Positions 35,785 to 44,412 of a stretch of DNA of 64,000 nt are shown one piece after another (within the stretch, counting starts at the first letter, position 1; every line of letters starts with the position of its first letter). Source of the DNA: Micavibrio sp. UBA7657 (GTDB taxonomy: Bacteria > Pseudomonadota > Alphaproteobacteria > Micavibrionales > Micavibrionaceae); NCBI GenBank assembly GCA_002483465.1, contig DLHX01000008.1, forward strand, positions 240,531 to 304,530, written 5' to 3'. Position numbers and translations under genes: made by a program. The notes beneath the pieces were generated by a model. It was given only the letters and a program-made list of their open reading frames with translations, had not been told where the DNA came from and did not search any database.

Positions 35785-36345
35785 TTATTGGGTCTGAAGC
35801 CGCATATCCGTCAGCACCACCCGCACCACCTGGCGATCTAAATCGGCATAGAGCTGCTCGATCCCTTCAAGCTGGTGCTGCTCGCGCTCGGCGACAGATG
35901 CATGCTCGGTGATATTCATCGTGCGCTGCGCCTTAAGCGTATTGCCGTACAAAACCACGCCGCTCTCGCTGATATGCTCTAAGCGCAGGATCAGCTTCAC
36001 GTCATAAACATCATGCCCGGCGACGTTCAGATAACCGGTCATCCGGCCCTTCGAGGGCGAATAAACATGGCGCACGGTCGCTTCTTCCATCACCGCCCTT
36101 AATGTCCCGTTACCGCCCACGGCATTAAATCGCGAGGAGAGATAACGCTCCGCCGCTTCCGACGGTGAAACCGCAAAACCATCAGCCTCACTGCCGCCCA
36201 GCACTTCCGTCTCCACCTGCGCGACACTGACAGGCATCGGCTGCAGATGATCGAACGTGATATCAGGATGCGGCAATCCCGCCCCCGATGCACATGCCGC
36301 AAGAACGCCAATCGACGCAAAACTCAAAAATCTGTACCTGGCCAT
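35785..36345 (-). CDS. Hypothetical lipoprotein, 186 aa
   Basis: The protein starts with a lipoprotein signal, RFLSFASIGVLAACASG. The mature part (HPDITFDHLQPMPVSVAQVE, then SEAAERYLSSRFNAVGGNGTLRA) looks like a family of alphaproteobacterial outer-membrane lipoproteins of unknown role; a beta-rich centre with VYDVKLILRLEH is followed by a helical end. The start chosen has AAGGAG six bases upstream, and that site overlaps the stop codon of hslO, so the two genes are probably translated in succession. A longer open frame into hslO is not used. Confidence 0.75.
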   Translation of the reverse strand: MARYRFLSFASIGVLAACASGAGLPHPDITFDHLQPMPVSVAQVETEVLGGSEADGFAVSPSEAAERYLSSRFNAVGGNGTLRAVMEEATVRHVYSPSKGRMTGYLNVAGHDVYDVKLILRLEHISESGVVLYGNTLKAQRTMNITEHASVAEREQHQLEGIEQLYADLDRQVVRVVLTDMRLQTQ

Positions 36346-36355
36346 AGACATCTCC

Positions 36356-37321
36356 TTACTTCTTTTTGGGTTTCTTTTTCTTGGTACGGTTTTTAACCGT
36401 ATCAGGATCAAGCGTAAAATTGCGGCTGCAAAATTCGCAATGCATCTGGATGGTTCCGCTTTCCGAGAGATATTCGATATCGTCATCCGCGAGGGTCGCC
36501 AGCACCTTCCCGATTTTCTCTGAATCGCAACGGCATCCCTTTGTAAGATGCAGGGGTTTATAAACCCGCACGCCCTCTTCGTGGAACAGCCGCAGCAGCA
36601 ATTCCCGCGAATGCAGGGCAGGGTCAAGAATTTCGCTGTCTTTCATGGTCCCGAGCAGGGTCATCGAACGGCTCCAGTCCTCTTTACGTACCGACAGACT
36701 GTCTTCCTTCGCCTCTTCCGGCATAAGCTGGAGCATCACGCCCCCGGCCCGCCATTTTCCGTCCTTGCGTCCCACGGCGATCTTGATCCCGGTATCGATC
36801 TGCTCCGACTGGGTGAAATAATGCTGGACGCATTCGACCAGCGACTTGCCCTTGAGTTCGACAATACCCTGGTAACGGTCGGTCTTGGCCATCTGGTCGA
36901 CGGTAAAGGCGATATAGCCCTTCCCCAGGAAAAGCGGCAGCAGGTCGGTATCATTCCCGAACTTGGCAACGCGCTCCTTGTCAAAAGACGCGCAGCCGCG
37001 AACCTCACCCTTCGACGTCATATCGGCCACCAGCATCCCGACCGGCCCGTCGCCCTTGGTCTGCAGGGTGAAAATCCCCTCATATTTGAGCATCGAGGAT
37101 AAAAGCGCGGCCAACGTTATCGTCTCGGCCACCAGGTGCGCCACGGGAAGCGGATAATCATGCGGGCCCAATATCTCGTCCAGCACAGCGCCCAGCCGCA
37201 CGGCCCGCCCGCGCAGCTGCGTCTTTTCAAGCTGAAAAGGCTGGACGATATTATCGTCCGCCTTGTCGAAACCGTCTGCGTTATCGTTTATCGCCCCGTC
37301 CGGGGCACTCCGCCGTGCCAT
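36356..37321 (-). CDS. hslO: Redox-regulated chaperone Hsp33
   Basis: HslO (321 aa) is a holdase activated by oxidation and unfolding. The N-terminal domain shows RLGAVLDEILGPHDYPLPVAHLVAETITLAALLSSMLKYEGIFTLQT and YQGIVELKGKSLVECVQHYF. The C-terminal zinc switch has its four cysteines in CRC (residues about 267-269) and CEFC (about 299-302), the known redox centre. The start MARRSAPDG is chosen because the longer frame has no family homology. The gene is divergent from recX. Confidence 0.95.
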   Translation of the reverse strand: MARRSAPDGAINDNADGFDKADDNIVQPFQLEKTQLRGRAVRLGAVLDEILGPHDYPLPVAHLVAETITLAALLSSMLKYEGIFTLQTKGDGPVGMLVADMTSKGEVRGCASFDKERVAKFGNDTDLLPLFLGKGYIAFTVDQMAKTDRYQGIVELKGKSLVECVQHYFTQSEQIDTGIKIAVGRKDGKWRAGGVMLQLMPEEAKEDSLSVRKEDWSRSMTLLGTMKDSEILDPALHSRELLLRLFHEEGVRVYKPLHLTKGCRCDSEKIGKVLATLADDDIEYLSESGTIQMHCEFCSRNFTLDPDTVKNRTKKKKPKKK

Positions 37322-37357
37322 GTGTCCATTATACCGAAAGTTTGCTAGCCTTCCAGA

Positions 37358-37927
37358 ATGGATTCTGCCCAAAATAAAAAATCCCAGAAAAAAACCGGAC
37401 GCAAGAAGCCGAAAAAAATCACCGCCCAGTATCTCCACAATGCCGGGCTTTATTATTTGCAGCGTTTCGCTGCCAGCCGGGGCCAGTTCCGCTCCGTCAT
37501 GCTCCGTAAAATAAAGCGCTCCTGCATGGAGCACCGGGACCAGGATTACGAAGCCTGCGCGCGGCTGGTCGAGGAGACCGTCGAAAAATTCGAGCGCGCG
37601 GGCCTGCTGAATGACGAGTTATATACGCGCGGCGCTGTCATCTCACTGCGCCGGCAGGGTAAATCCAAAAACGCCATAGTCTCAAAACTGAAAACACGCG
37701 GTGTTGCCGCCACGCTTGTTACTGAAACACTGGGCGCGCAGGATACGGAAGATTCTGAACTCCGTGCTGCGCTGACAGTTCTTCGTCGTAAAAAAGCCGG
37801 TCCGTTCGGAGATCGTGACACTGAAAAAACACTGGCCGCCCTCGCCCGCGCCGGCTTTTCATACGACACCGCTGGCCGCGCCATGAAAATGGACCGCGTC
37901 GAGGCCGAAGAAATTCTGGAATCTTAG
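37358..37927 (+). CDS. recX: Regulatory protein RecX
   Basis: RecX (189 aa) modulates RecA filament growth. After a basic N-terminal tail the three-helix repeats are visible: AGLYYLQRFAASRGQFRSVMLRKIKR, VEKFERAGLLNDELYTRGAVISLRRQGKSKNAIVSKLKTRGV and TEKTLAALARAGFSYDTAGRAM. It is not next to recA here. It meets the convergent kinase gene, with the two stop codons overlapping (TTAG). Confidence 0.87.
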   Translation: MDSAQNKKSQKKTGRKKPKKITAQYLHNAGLYYLQRFAASRGQFRSVMLRKIKRSCMEHRDQDYEACARLVEETVEKFERAGLLNDELYTRGAVISLRRQGKSKNAIVSKLKTRGVAATLVTETLGAQDTEDSELRAALTVLRRKKAGPFGDRDTEKTLAALARAGFSYDTAGRAMKMDRVEAEEILES

Positions 37928-40548
37928 GAGACTTTTTCGCCGTCTTTGGCGGCGTTCGTAGATGCAGCGGGCGCTGCAGGTGCAGCAGGTGTATTCGACC
38001 ATGGCCTTTTCTGCTGCTGCGGCACGCGCTCCGGCGGGAAAATAATCGTCGCCGTCGTACCGATACCCTTTTTCGAGAACAATTCGAGCTTACCGTCATG
38101 CAGCTTGATCAGCGCATCGACGAGGGTAAGTCCAAGACCCGTACCCGCCGTGTTCCGGCTGAGCGCATTGTCCACCTGACCAAACGGCGAAAGCGCCTTC
38201 TCGATTTCATGCTCATCAAGACCGACGCCCGTGTCGGTAAAGGACAGGCGCAACGAACCCTGGCGATCCACCTCGCCGCTGATCGTAACGCGCCCGCCGG
38301 GCGGCGTGAATTTGATGGCATTCGACAGCAGGTTTAGCACGATCTGCTTGATCGCAAGCTCCTCGCCCACCACCTGCGGCAAATTGCCCAGTGTATTCGT
38401 AATTGTCAGCTTGTTGGCTTCCGACTTGCTTTCCAGCAATCTCAGGGCGGCCTTCACGACATCCGGCACCGTTACCAAACTTTCATTGAGGCGGCGCTCG
38501 TTCGCCTCGATACGCGAAATATCCAGAATTTCGTTGATAACTTTCAAAAGCCTCTTACCGCTGTCGTAAATCTCGCGGGAATATTCTTTATACGGATCCT
38601 GGGCAATCGGCCCGAACGTCTCTTTGTGAATGATCTCCGAGAAGCCGATAATCGAGTTTAAAGGCGTGCGGAGTTCGTGGCTCATATTCGCAAGGAATTC
38701 CGACTTCGCGCGGTTGGCAAGGTCGGACCTGATCTTCGCTTCGCGCAGGGCGATCTCGCCTTCCTTACGCTGCGTAATATCTTCCATACTGCCTTCGTAA
38801 TAAAGTGTGTTGCTCGATTCATCACGCACGACGCGGAGGTTTTCATTGACCCAGATCGATTCCCCGCTCAGCTTCCTGACCTGTGTTTCGTGGTTGTAGA
38901 TCGCACCTTTCGCTTCAAGCTCCTTCAGGAACATCTGCCGCTCGCGCACGCTGCCGTAAACCGTTTCGTTGGCGTTCTTGATCTGGCGCAGCAACTGCTC
39001 CGGTCCGTCATACCCGAGAATACGGGCAAGCGCCGGGTTGGCGCTTAAATACATGCCCTCGGGCGTAAGCTGGAAAATTCCTCCGGCGGCGTTTTCAACG
39101 ATGGCACGGAATTTCTTTTCCGCTTCGCCAAGCGCGCGTTCGGCGCGGCGGCGTTCTTCAACGTCCGTAAACGTACCCACCACGCGTTGCGCGCGCGATT
39201 CATCCTGCCGCAACATCGATATCGCCAGCTCGACAGCGCGGAACGTTCCATCAACCGTACGCAGGCGCGTGAACGAACGGTAAGGCTGCTTCTGGCTGCG
39301 GACCATCAGCTGGAAATCCTTGGCCTGCTTTTCCTGGTCCTGCGGGTGCAACATCTTGAAAATCTCCTGCCCCTTCGATTGCTCGATCTCGAAACCGGTG
39401 ATCTTCTGCCATGTCTTGTTCAGGAACAGTATTTTTCCGTTGATATCGGTTTCAAAAATAACGTCGCTGACGGAGTCGATAACCGCGCGGTTTTCGCTTT
39501 CCGATTTGATAAGCGTCGAGGTCAGATTTTCGCGCTTGACCATTTCTTCGTGCAACTCGATGTTTTTACCCTCGAGTACACGGTTCAAACCCATCATCCT
39601 CTGGTTCTGCAGTTTATGGGTGCGTAAATATCCCGCGCCAATCAGGGTTAGCACGAAACCGAACAGAACCGTCATGCCGGGAATAGCCTCGAGGAACGCC
39701 GTGCCGTCCTTCTTCATGTATTCCGTGCGCACTTCCCACAGCCGGTCGCCGAATGAAAATTCATAAACCCGGTCATAAGTCCACGGCTTCCCGCCTTCTT
39801 CGTAACGGCTCAGGAGATAAATATCGTGGTTCTTTTCCGGATCGCGGATACTGATATGCGCCAGTGTCGGGTTATCCTGCCAGCTCTGATCCAGCACGCC
39901 GTCCGCCTGCGCAATACCCACCAGCAATCCCGCACTCTGGTCATATTGCTTGATCGGGCGGATCAACAGGAAAGGAATTGAACCCGTCGTAGCCTGCCCG
40001 TCTTTCGGCAGCGTAAATAATTCCGTGTCGCTGAGAATCTGCGGGCTTAAAATTTCAAAATGCGCCGGCTTCAGAATGCGCGACAACATGATCTTGTCGG
40101 GATTAAGACTGTAAACCGGCCTGGGATTGTCCTGGGCATCGGTTTTATACAATGTCTTGAACGACCATGCACCGCTGGTTTTTTTATAAGCCAGGAAAAT
40201 CTGGTCAAACTTCTCGACCGGAATTTTTGACTCGCGGATTCTGCTCGCCACTTCTTCCTTATCCATCTCGCCGGAAATTGAGAAAATCGTCCCGAGCGTA
40301 TTCATGGTGTTTTCGAACTGGCTGAATTTTTCAGCAATCGTCTTCGCGCCGGAATCCGAAATACCTTCGTATTCTGTCCCGGTAATATTCTTGACGAAGA
40401 AATTCATGGTCAGAAATGCCGCGAGCGTCAGCGCAACACCGGTCAGGACCGATGCGAATTCGGCAAAGCTCGCCTTCGTCAGCGTTTTTCGCGACGTTGG
40501 TTGTTCTGCTGCCGGCCTCCGGCTTTTCATTTTATTTTTTGTTGTCAT
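37924..40548 (-). CDS. PAS-domain membrane sensor histidine kinase
   Basis: The 874-aa protein has an N-terminal membrane helix (VLTGVALTLAAFLTMNFFV), a periplasmic sensor region of about 230 residues that looks CHASE-like (SRIRESKIPVEKFDQIFLAYKK), a second helix (FGFVLTLIGAGYL), two PAS domains (near residues 370 and 500), the phospho-accepting SHELRTPLNSIIGFSE (about residue 624) and an ATPase domain with QIVLNLLSNAIKFTPPGG and GTGLGLTLV. The C-terminal tail is Ala/Pro-rich. No response regulator is adjacent, so its partner is unknown. The exact start is uncertain: no good ribosome site is seen. Confidence 0.88.
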   Translation of the reverse strand: MTTKNKMKSRRPAAEQPTSRKTLTKASFAEFASVLTGVALTLAAFLTMNFFVKNITGTEYEGISDSGAKTIAEKFSQFENTMNTLGTIFSISGEMDKEEVASRIRESKIPVEKFDQIFLAYKKTSGAWSFKTLYKTDAQDNPRPVYSLNPDKIMLSRILKPAHFEILSPQILSDTELFTLPKDGQATTGSIPFLLIRPIKQYDQSAGLLVGIAQADGVLDQSWQDNPTLAHISIRDPEKNHDIYLLSRYEEGGKPWTYDRVYEFSFGDRLWEVRTEYMKKDGTAFLEAIPGMTVLFGFVLTLIGAGYLRTHKLQNQRMMGLNRVLEGKNIELHEEMVKRENLTSTLIKSESENRAVIDSVSDVIFETDINGKILFLNKTWQKITGFEIEQSKGQEIFKMLHPQDQEKQAKDFQLMVRSQKQPYRSFTRLRTVDGTFRAVELAISMLRQDESRAQRVVGTFTDVEERRRAERALGEAEKKFRAIVENAAGGIFQLTPEGMYLSANPALARILGYDGPEQLLRQIKNANETVYGSVRERQMFLKELEAKGAIYNHETQVRKLSGESIWVNENLRVVRDESSNTLYYEGSMEDITQRKEGEIALREAKIRSDLANRAKSEFLANMSHELRTPLNSIIGFSEIIHKETFGPIAQDPYKEYSREIYDSGKRLLKVINEILDISRIEANERRLNESLVTVPDVVKAALRLLESKSEANKLTITNTLGNLPQVVGEELAIKQIVLNLLSNAIKFTPPGGRVTISGEVDRQGSLRLSFTDTGVGLDEHEIEKALSPFGQVDNALSRNTAGTGLGLTLVDALIKLHDGKLELFSKKGIGTTATIIFPPERVPQQQKRPWSNTPAAPAAPAASTNAAKDGEKVS

Positions 40549-40708
40549 GCGTGCATAAAAAACGATAAAGCGGTGCAGAATCAAAAAGATACTGCCCCAC
40601 ACTAAAATGCCCTAAAGCCATTAAAAACTTGCTAATTTTGCCCAAAAACGGCCATTTTTCGGCCTTTTTAATGCAATGCGGAATATTAACGATGACAGGC
40701 AAAACAGT

Positions 40709-40737
40709 TTGCGCAGGGCCGGAAAATGCTGTATTTA
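40709..40737 (+). promoter_or_regulatory. Candidate phasin promoter
   Basis: TTGCGC (40709-40714) and TATTTA (40732-40737) are 17 bases apart, upstream of the phasin gene. The match to consensus is moderate. The rest of the 250-base gap between the kinase and phasin genes shows nothing else firm. Confidence 0.35.
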
Positions 40738-40798
40738 TTACACTTTCCTGCGTTACTGAGGCGTATTAACCGGATTTATTAACACGAGGACGCTACCC

Positions 40799-41251
40799 AT
40801 GGCCCAGAAGAACCCATTCGCTGATTTTTTCGCTCAAAACGACTTCGCAAAGCTGTTTGAAAACTATCAAACCAGCGCATTCGACCTGAAAGCACTTCTC
40901 GAAACCCAGCGCAAAAATGTGCAGGCCATCACCGAAGCCAACCAGGTTTCCATGGGCAACCTGCAAACCATCGCGCAGCGCCAGACAGAAATTCTTTCCC
41001 AGATCGTCGAGGACAATTCATCGCTCGCGAAAGAGCTGATGACCGAAGGCACGCCTGAGGAAAAAATCGCCAAGAACGCAAAATTGTTCAAGAACATCTA
41101 CGAGCGCACGGTCGGCAACATGAAAGACCTGTCCGAGATGATCAACAAATCGAACCAGGAAGCGTCCGCGATCATCAACAAGCGCGTTGCCGCGACGATG
41201 AACGAAATCCAGTCTTCCATCGAGAAAACTAAGAAAAAAGAAGCGGCCTAG
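40799..41251 (+). CDS. Phasin family protein
   Basis: The 150-aa helical protein resembles phasins, which coat polyhydroxybutyrate granules. It opens with FADFFAQNDFAKLFENYQTSAFDLKALLETQRKNVQAITEANQ, close to the phasin_2 family, and continues as an amphipathic helix with no Cys; the basic end is KTKKKEAA. The gene fits the phaCAB-phaR cluster 14 kb away functionally, and PhaR would be its expected repressor. It overlaps nothing but ends five bases before the convergent kinase gene. Confidence 0.88.
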   Translation: MAQKNPFADFFAQNDFAKLFENYQTSAFDLKALLETQRKNVQAITEANQVSMGNLQTIAQRQTEILSQIVEDNSSLAKELMTEGTPEEKIAKNAKLFKNIYERTVGNMKDLSEMINKSNQEASAIINKRVAATMNEIQSSIEKTKKKEAA

Positions 41252-41255
41252 AGAA

Positions 41256-42581
41256 TTAGACCGGCAGACGGATCATCACTTTCAATCCGCCGTGATTGCT
41301 TTCCTCAAGCCATATCTTGCCGCCATGACCGTGCACGATTTCCATCGCAATCGGCAATCCTAATCCCACGCCGCCCGTCGCCGCGTTGCGCGATGAATCC
41401 ACGCGGTAGAACGGCCTGAAAACATCATCATACTGATCCGCCGGAATGCCCGGCCCGTCATCCTCAATGATGATGTTCAGATATTTCCCATCCAGCTGCG
41501 TCGACAGCCAGATATGTTTCCCGTACTGCCCCGCATTCGTGATGATATTCATCAGGCAACGCTCGAACGCCACCGAGCGCAGCATCAGTTGCGTGTCACG
41601 CCCTACGCTGGATTCAATATTCAGCCCATGACGCCGCGCCGCGTCTGTCGCCTTATCAATCGTCGCACTCAGACTCACCGGCTGCGCTTCCTCGTCGCCC
41701 TCGCCGCGCACGAAATCGAGATACCCCTCGATCATTTTTTCCATTTGCTGGATGTCGCCCTTCATCTCTTTGACGTCTTTATTATCCGGCAACATCGCGA
41801 GCTGCAATTTCAGCCGCGTTAACGGCGTACGCAGATCATGCGAAACACCTGCCAGCATCGTGGTGCGCTGCTCGATCTGGCGCTTGATGCGCTTGTGCAT
41901 ATCCAGGAAAGATTCTCCCGCCTGCCGCACTTCCTTTGCACCTTCCGGCTTGAAATAGGCAACATCCCGTCCCTTGCCGAAACGCTCCGCCGCCGCCGCG
42001 AGTTTTCGGATCGGCCTGATCTGGTTGCGCATGAACAGGATGGCAATCGCCAGCAGCACAATCGACGACCCGATCATCCACAACAGGAAAATATAACCCG
42101 ATGATGAAAACAGCCGCCGCTGCGGCAGCATAACACTGAGTACGCCCTCGCTGAGCTGCACATCGATGATAATCCATTTTTCATCGTCATCGATGGCAAG
42201 AAAAAACGGCCGCTGCAGGCTCGTCTCCAGCTGCCCTCTCAGCGTTTCCGCCATGTGCGATTTCCATGCATCCGGCTGGAAGTTGCTGGATTTCTGCTCG
42301 ATCGCCGCGCCCGGCTTGAAACCGACAAGCAGATCAAGATGCTGGCTCGCATAGCCGATAATATCCTGCATCTGCTGCGGCGAAGGATCATTCTCGAATT
42401 CACTGGCGATCAACGCCGTCTCGCCCGCGACCGAATAGGCAAGCCGCATCGTCATCTTGCCCCAGTGCCGGTCAAAGAAAACGAACGTCGCGATCACCTG
42501 GATCAGCAGGATCGGCGTAATCAGGATCATCAGCGAACGACCAAGCAGCGTGCGCGGCAGGAATGATTTAACTGAAAACAT
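41256..42581 (-). CDS. EnvZ-type sensor histidine kinase
   Basis: The 441-aa kinase has two membrane helices (ILITPILLIQVIATFVFF near the start and YIFLLWMIGSSIVLLAIAILFM around residue 170), a short periplasmic domain between them, a HAMP linker (RPIRKLAAAAERFGKGR), the phospho-accepting GVSHDLRTPLTRLKLQLAML and an ATPase domain with NIITNAGQYG, EDDGPGIP and GGVGLGLPIAMEIV. The ATG overlaps the stop of the response regulator (TGATG), so the two are coupled. The signal it senses is not evident. Confidence 0.92.
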   Translation of the reverse strand: MFSVKSFLPRTLLGRSLMILITPILLIQVIATFVFFDRHWGKMTMRLAYSVAGETALIASEFENDPSPQQMQDIIGYASQHLDLLVGFKPGAAIEQKSSNFQPDAWKSHMAETLRGQLETSLQRPFFLAIDDDEKWIIIDVQLSEGVLSVMLPQRRLFSSSGYIFLLWMIGSSIVLLAIAILFMRNQIRPIRKLAAAAERFGKGRDVAYFKPEGAKEVRQAGESFLDMHKRIKRQIEQRTTMLAGVSHDLRTPLTRLKLQLAMLPDNKDVKEMKGDIQQMEKMIEGYLDFVRGEGDEEAQPVSLSATIDKATDAARRHGLNIESSVGRDTQLMLRSVAFERCLMNIITNAGQYGKHIWLSTQLDGKYLNIIIEDDGPGIPADQYDDVFRPFYRVDSSRNAATGGVGLGLPIAMEIVHGHGGKIWLEESNHGGLKVMIRLPV

Positions 42582-43297
42582 CACCCCTCCTCGATCCGCA
42601 GCAGATAGCCCTTGCCTCGCACCGTCTGCAGATAACGCGGCACTTTCGTGTCTTTCTCGATCTTGCGGCGCAAACGCGTCACCTGCACGTCAATCGTGCG
42701 CTCGCCCGCATCAAGCCCGCATTTCTGCGCCAGCTCTTCACGTGAAACCGGCTCGCCGGGCCTTCCCGCCAACGCGCGGATCAAAAGCGCTTCCGCCGCG
42801 GTCAGCGGTAAAATCTCCGCGCCATCCTGCAACTCGTTGCGATCCGGATCAAAACGCCACGCACCAATCCTGAAAGGTTTCAGCATTTCGCTCTTCTGAA
42901 CAGTGCGGCGCAAAATCGCATTCAATCTCAAAACCAGCTCGCGCGGCTCGAACGGCTTGGGTAAATAATCATCCGCGCCCGCTTCGAAACCCGTAATCCT
43001 GTCCTGCGCCTCGCCAAGCGCCGTCAGGAGCAGCACAGGGATTTTATGGCTCTTCTGCAAATCGCGCGTCAGCTCGATCCCGCTCTCGCCCGGCATCATC
43101 ACATCGACAACCATCGCATCGAACGCGAAATTCTTCAGCATCGCGCGCGCCTCTTTGGCATCGCCCGCCGACATAACCACAAAGCCATGCTCATGCAGGT
43201 AACGCGAAACCAGGTCGGAAATGCGCTCGTCATCGTCCACCACCAGCACATGCGGCCGGGCAGCGAGATCAAGCGTTGTATTGGCTGGGGAATTCAT
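42581..43297 (-). CDS. OmpR-family response regulator
   Basis: The 238-aa regulator has a receiver domain (HVLVVDDDERISDLVSRYL, phospho-accepting Asp in DAMVVDVMMPG, then LLLTALGEAQDRITGFEAGADDYLPKPFEPREL) and an OmpR-type winged-helix DNA-binding domain (LTAAEALLIRALAG, GERTIDVQVTRLRRKIEKDTKVPRYLQTVRGKGYLL). It is the upstream partner of the EnvZ-type kinase. A GAGGAGGGG stretch at its 3' end serves as the ribosome site of that kinase. Confidence 0.94.
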   Translation of the reverse strand: MNSPANTTLDLAARPHVLVVDDDERISDLVSRYLHEHGFVVMSAGDAKEARAMLKNFAFDAMVVDVMMPGESGIELTRDLQKSHKIPVLLLTALGEAQDRITGFEAGADDYLPKPFEPRELVLRLNAILRRTVQKSEMLKPFRIGAWRFDPDRNELQDGAEILPLTAAEALLIRALAGRPGEPVSREELAQKCGLDAGERTIDVQVTRLRRKIEKDTKVPRYLQTVRGKGYLLRIEEG

Positions 43298-43371
43298 GAA
43301 AATGTTTACAAACCCTATGTTTTTCCTGTATTAACCTAGACGGAATTGACGCAAGCGTAAACAGCGAAAAA

Positions 43372-43387
43372 CCCTGTAAATACAGGG
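43372..43387. promoter_or_regulatory. Palindrome upstream of ilvE
   Basis: CCCTGTAAATACAGGG is a 7-bp inverted repeat with two central bases, 17 bases before the ilvE start and within its leader. It may be an operator, or a short hairpin near the ribosome site. Confidence 0.35.
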
Positions 43388-43404
43388 AAACCCAAGGATT
43401 TTAA

Positions 43405-44313
43405 ATGGCCCAGCCCCCTCTCAAACCCCTGCACGACCGCGACGGCTATATCTGGGTCGACGGCAAAATGGTGCCCTGGCGCGAGGCAAAGGTTCACATC
43501 CTCACCCACTCGCTCCATTACGCAACGCAGGTCTTCGAGGGCGAGCGCGCCTACAACGGCAACATCTTCAAATCAAGAGAACACGCCGAGCGCCTGCATA
43601 AATCCGCCGAACTGATCCACATGCAGATCCCCATCTCGGTCGATGTCATCGAACAGGCCAAACGTGAAGTCCTCGAAGCCAACAAGCTGAGCGGCGCCTA
43701 CATCCGCCCTATGGCCTGGCGCGGCAGTGAATCTCTCGGCGTCGGCTTCAACGGCACATCCGTTCATGTCATGGTCGCCGCCTGGGATTGGGGCAGCTAT
43801 TTCTCACCAGAAATTCTTGAAAAAGGCATCGCGCTGAAAACCTCGCGCTGGAAAAAACCAGCGCCCGACGCCGCGCCCATCCACAGCAAGACCAGCTGCC
43901 ACTACAACCTCAGCACCATGGTGCGTGAGGAATCGATTTCCGCCGGTTACACCGACGGCCTGATGCACGATTTCGAAGGCTATATCGCCGAATGCACCGG
44001 CGCGAATTTCTTCGCGATCAAGGATGGTGCGTTGATCACGCCAATCGCCGACCGCTTCCTGAACGGCCTCACGAGACAGACGGTCCTACAGATCGCCCGC
44101 GATCTCGGCATCAAGACCGAGGAGCGCCGCATGCGCCCCGAAGAGCTCAGCAGTTTCGAGGAAATTTTTGTCACCGGCAGCGCCGCAGAAGTCACCGCTG
44201 TCGGCAAAATTGACTCGCTGGAATATAAGGTCGGCCCCGTTACGCGCCGCCTGCGCGATGCGTATCGCGACCTCGTGAATTCCGCCGCACCCAAAGCCAA
44301 AACCGCAGCGTGA
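43405..44313 (+). CDS. ilvE: Branched-chain amino acid aminotransferase
   Basis: IlvE (302 aa) performs the last step of leucine, isoleucine and valine synthesis with pyridoxal phosphate. It shows VHILTHSLHYATQVFEGERAY, the Lys that should bind the cofactor in IHSKTSCHYNLS, and FEGYIAECTGANFFAIKDG, followed by GLTRQTVLQIARDLGI and FVTGSAAEVTAVGKID. The ASGNY-type motif after the Lys is altered to TSCHY, but overall the family fit is clear. An AAGGA site precedes the ATG. The integrative element begins four bases after its stop. Confidence 0.93.
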   Translation: MAQPPLKPLHDRDGYIWVDGKMVPWREAKVHILTHSLHYATQVFEGERAYNGNIFKSREHAERLHKSAELIHMQIPISVDVIEQAKREVLEANKLSGAYIRPMAWRGSESLGVGFNGTSVHVMVAAWDWGSYFSPEILEKGIALKTSRWKKPAPDAAPIHSKTSCHYNLSTMVREESISAGYTDGLMHDFEGYIAECTGANFFAIKDGALITPIADRFLNGLTRQTVLQIARDLGIKTEERRMRPEELSSFEEIFVTGSAAEVTAVGKIDSLEYKVGPVTRRLRDAYRDLVNSAAPKAKTAA

Positions 44314-44316
44314 TTC

Positions 44317-44334
44317 TTAGACGTTAAACTGGAA
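44317..44334. other. Left attachment site (attL) of the integrative element
   Basis: The 18 bases TTAGACGTTAAACTGGAA match 56808-56825 in 17 of 18 positions. The right copy is the end of ychF, so this one is the displaced duplicate left by integration. Confidence 0.82.
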
Positions 44335-44389
44335 TTTGGAATCTAAGTAATTGATATTGAATCAATTATTTTGGGCTGCGCCCCTTTTG

Positions 44390-44412
44390 TACCCGGTTTT
44401 ATACACGGTTTT
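44390..44412. repeat. Paired TACCCGGTTTT / TACACGGTTTT motifs at the left end
   Basis: Two 11-base motifs start 12 bases apart. The same motif and the same 12-base step occur at the right end (56639-56694). They are candidate arm-type binding sites for the integrase. Confidence 0.6.

Noticed and set aside
36357..36627. Long version of the 186-aa lipoprotein gene starting inside hslO
   Set aside because: The lipoprotein signal and AAGGAG site place the start at 36345; the added part is a shadow of hslO.
40765..40790. CtrA-like TTAA-TTAA site before the phasin gene
   Set aside because: The two TTAA words are nine bases apart, not the seven expected for CtrA; a similar pair near 34620 has six.
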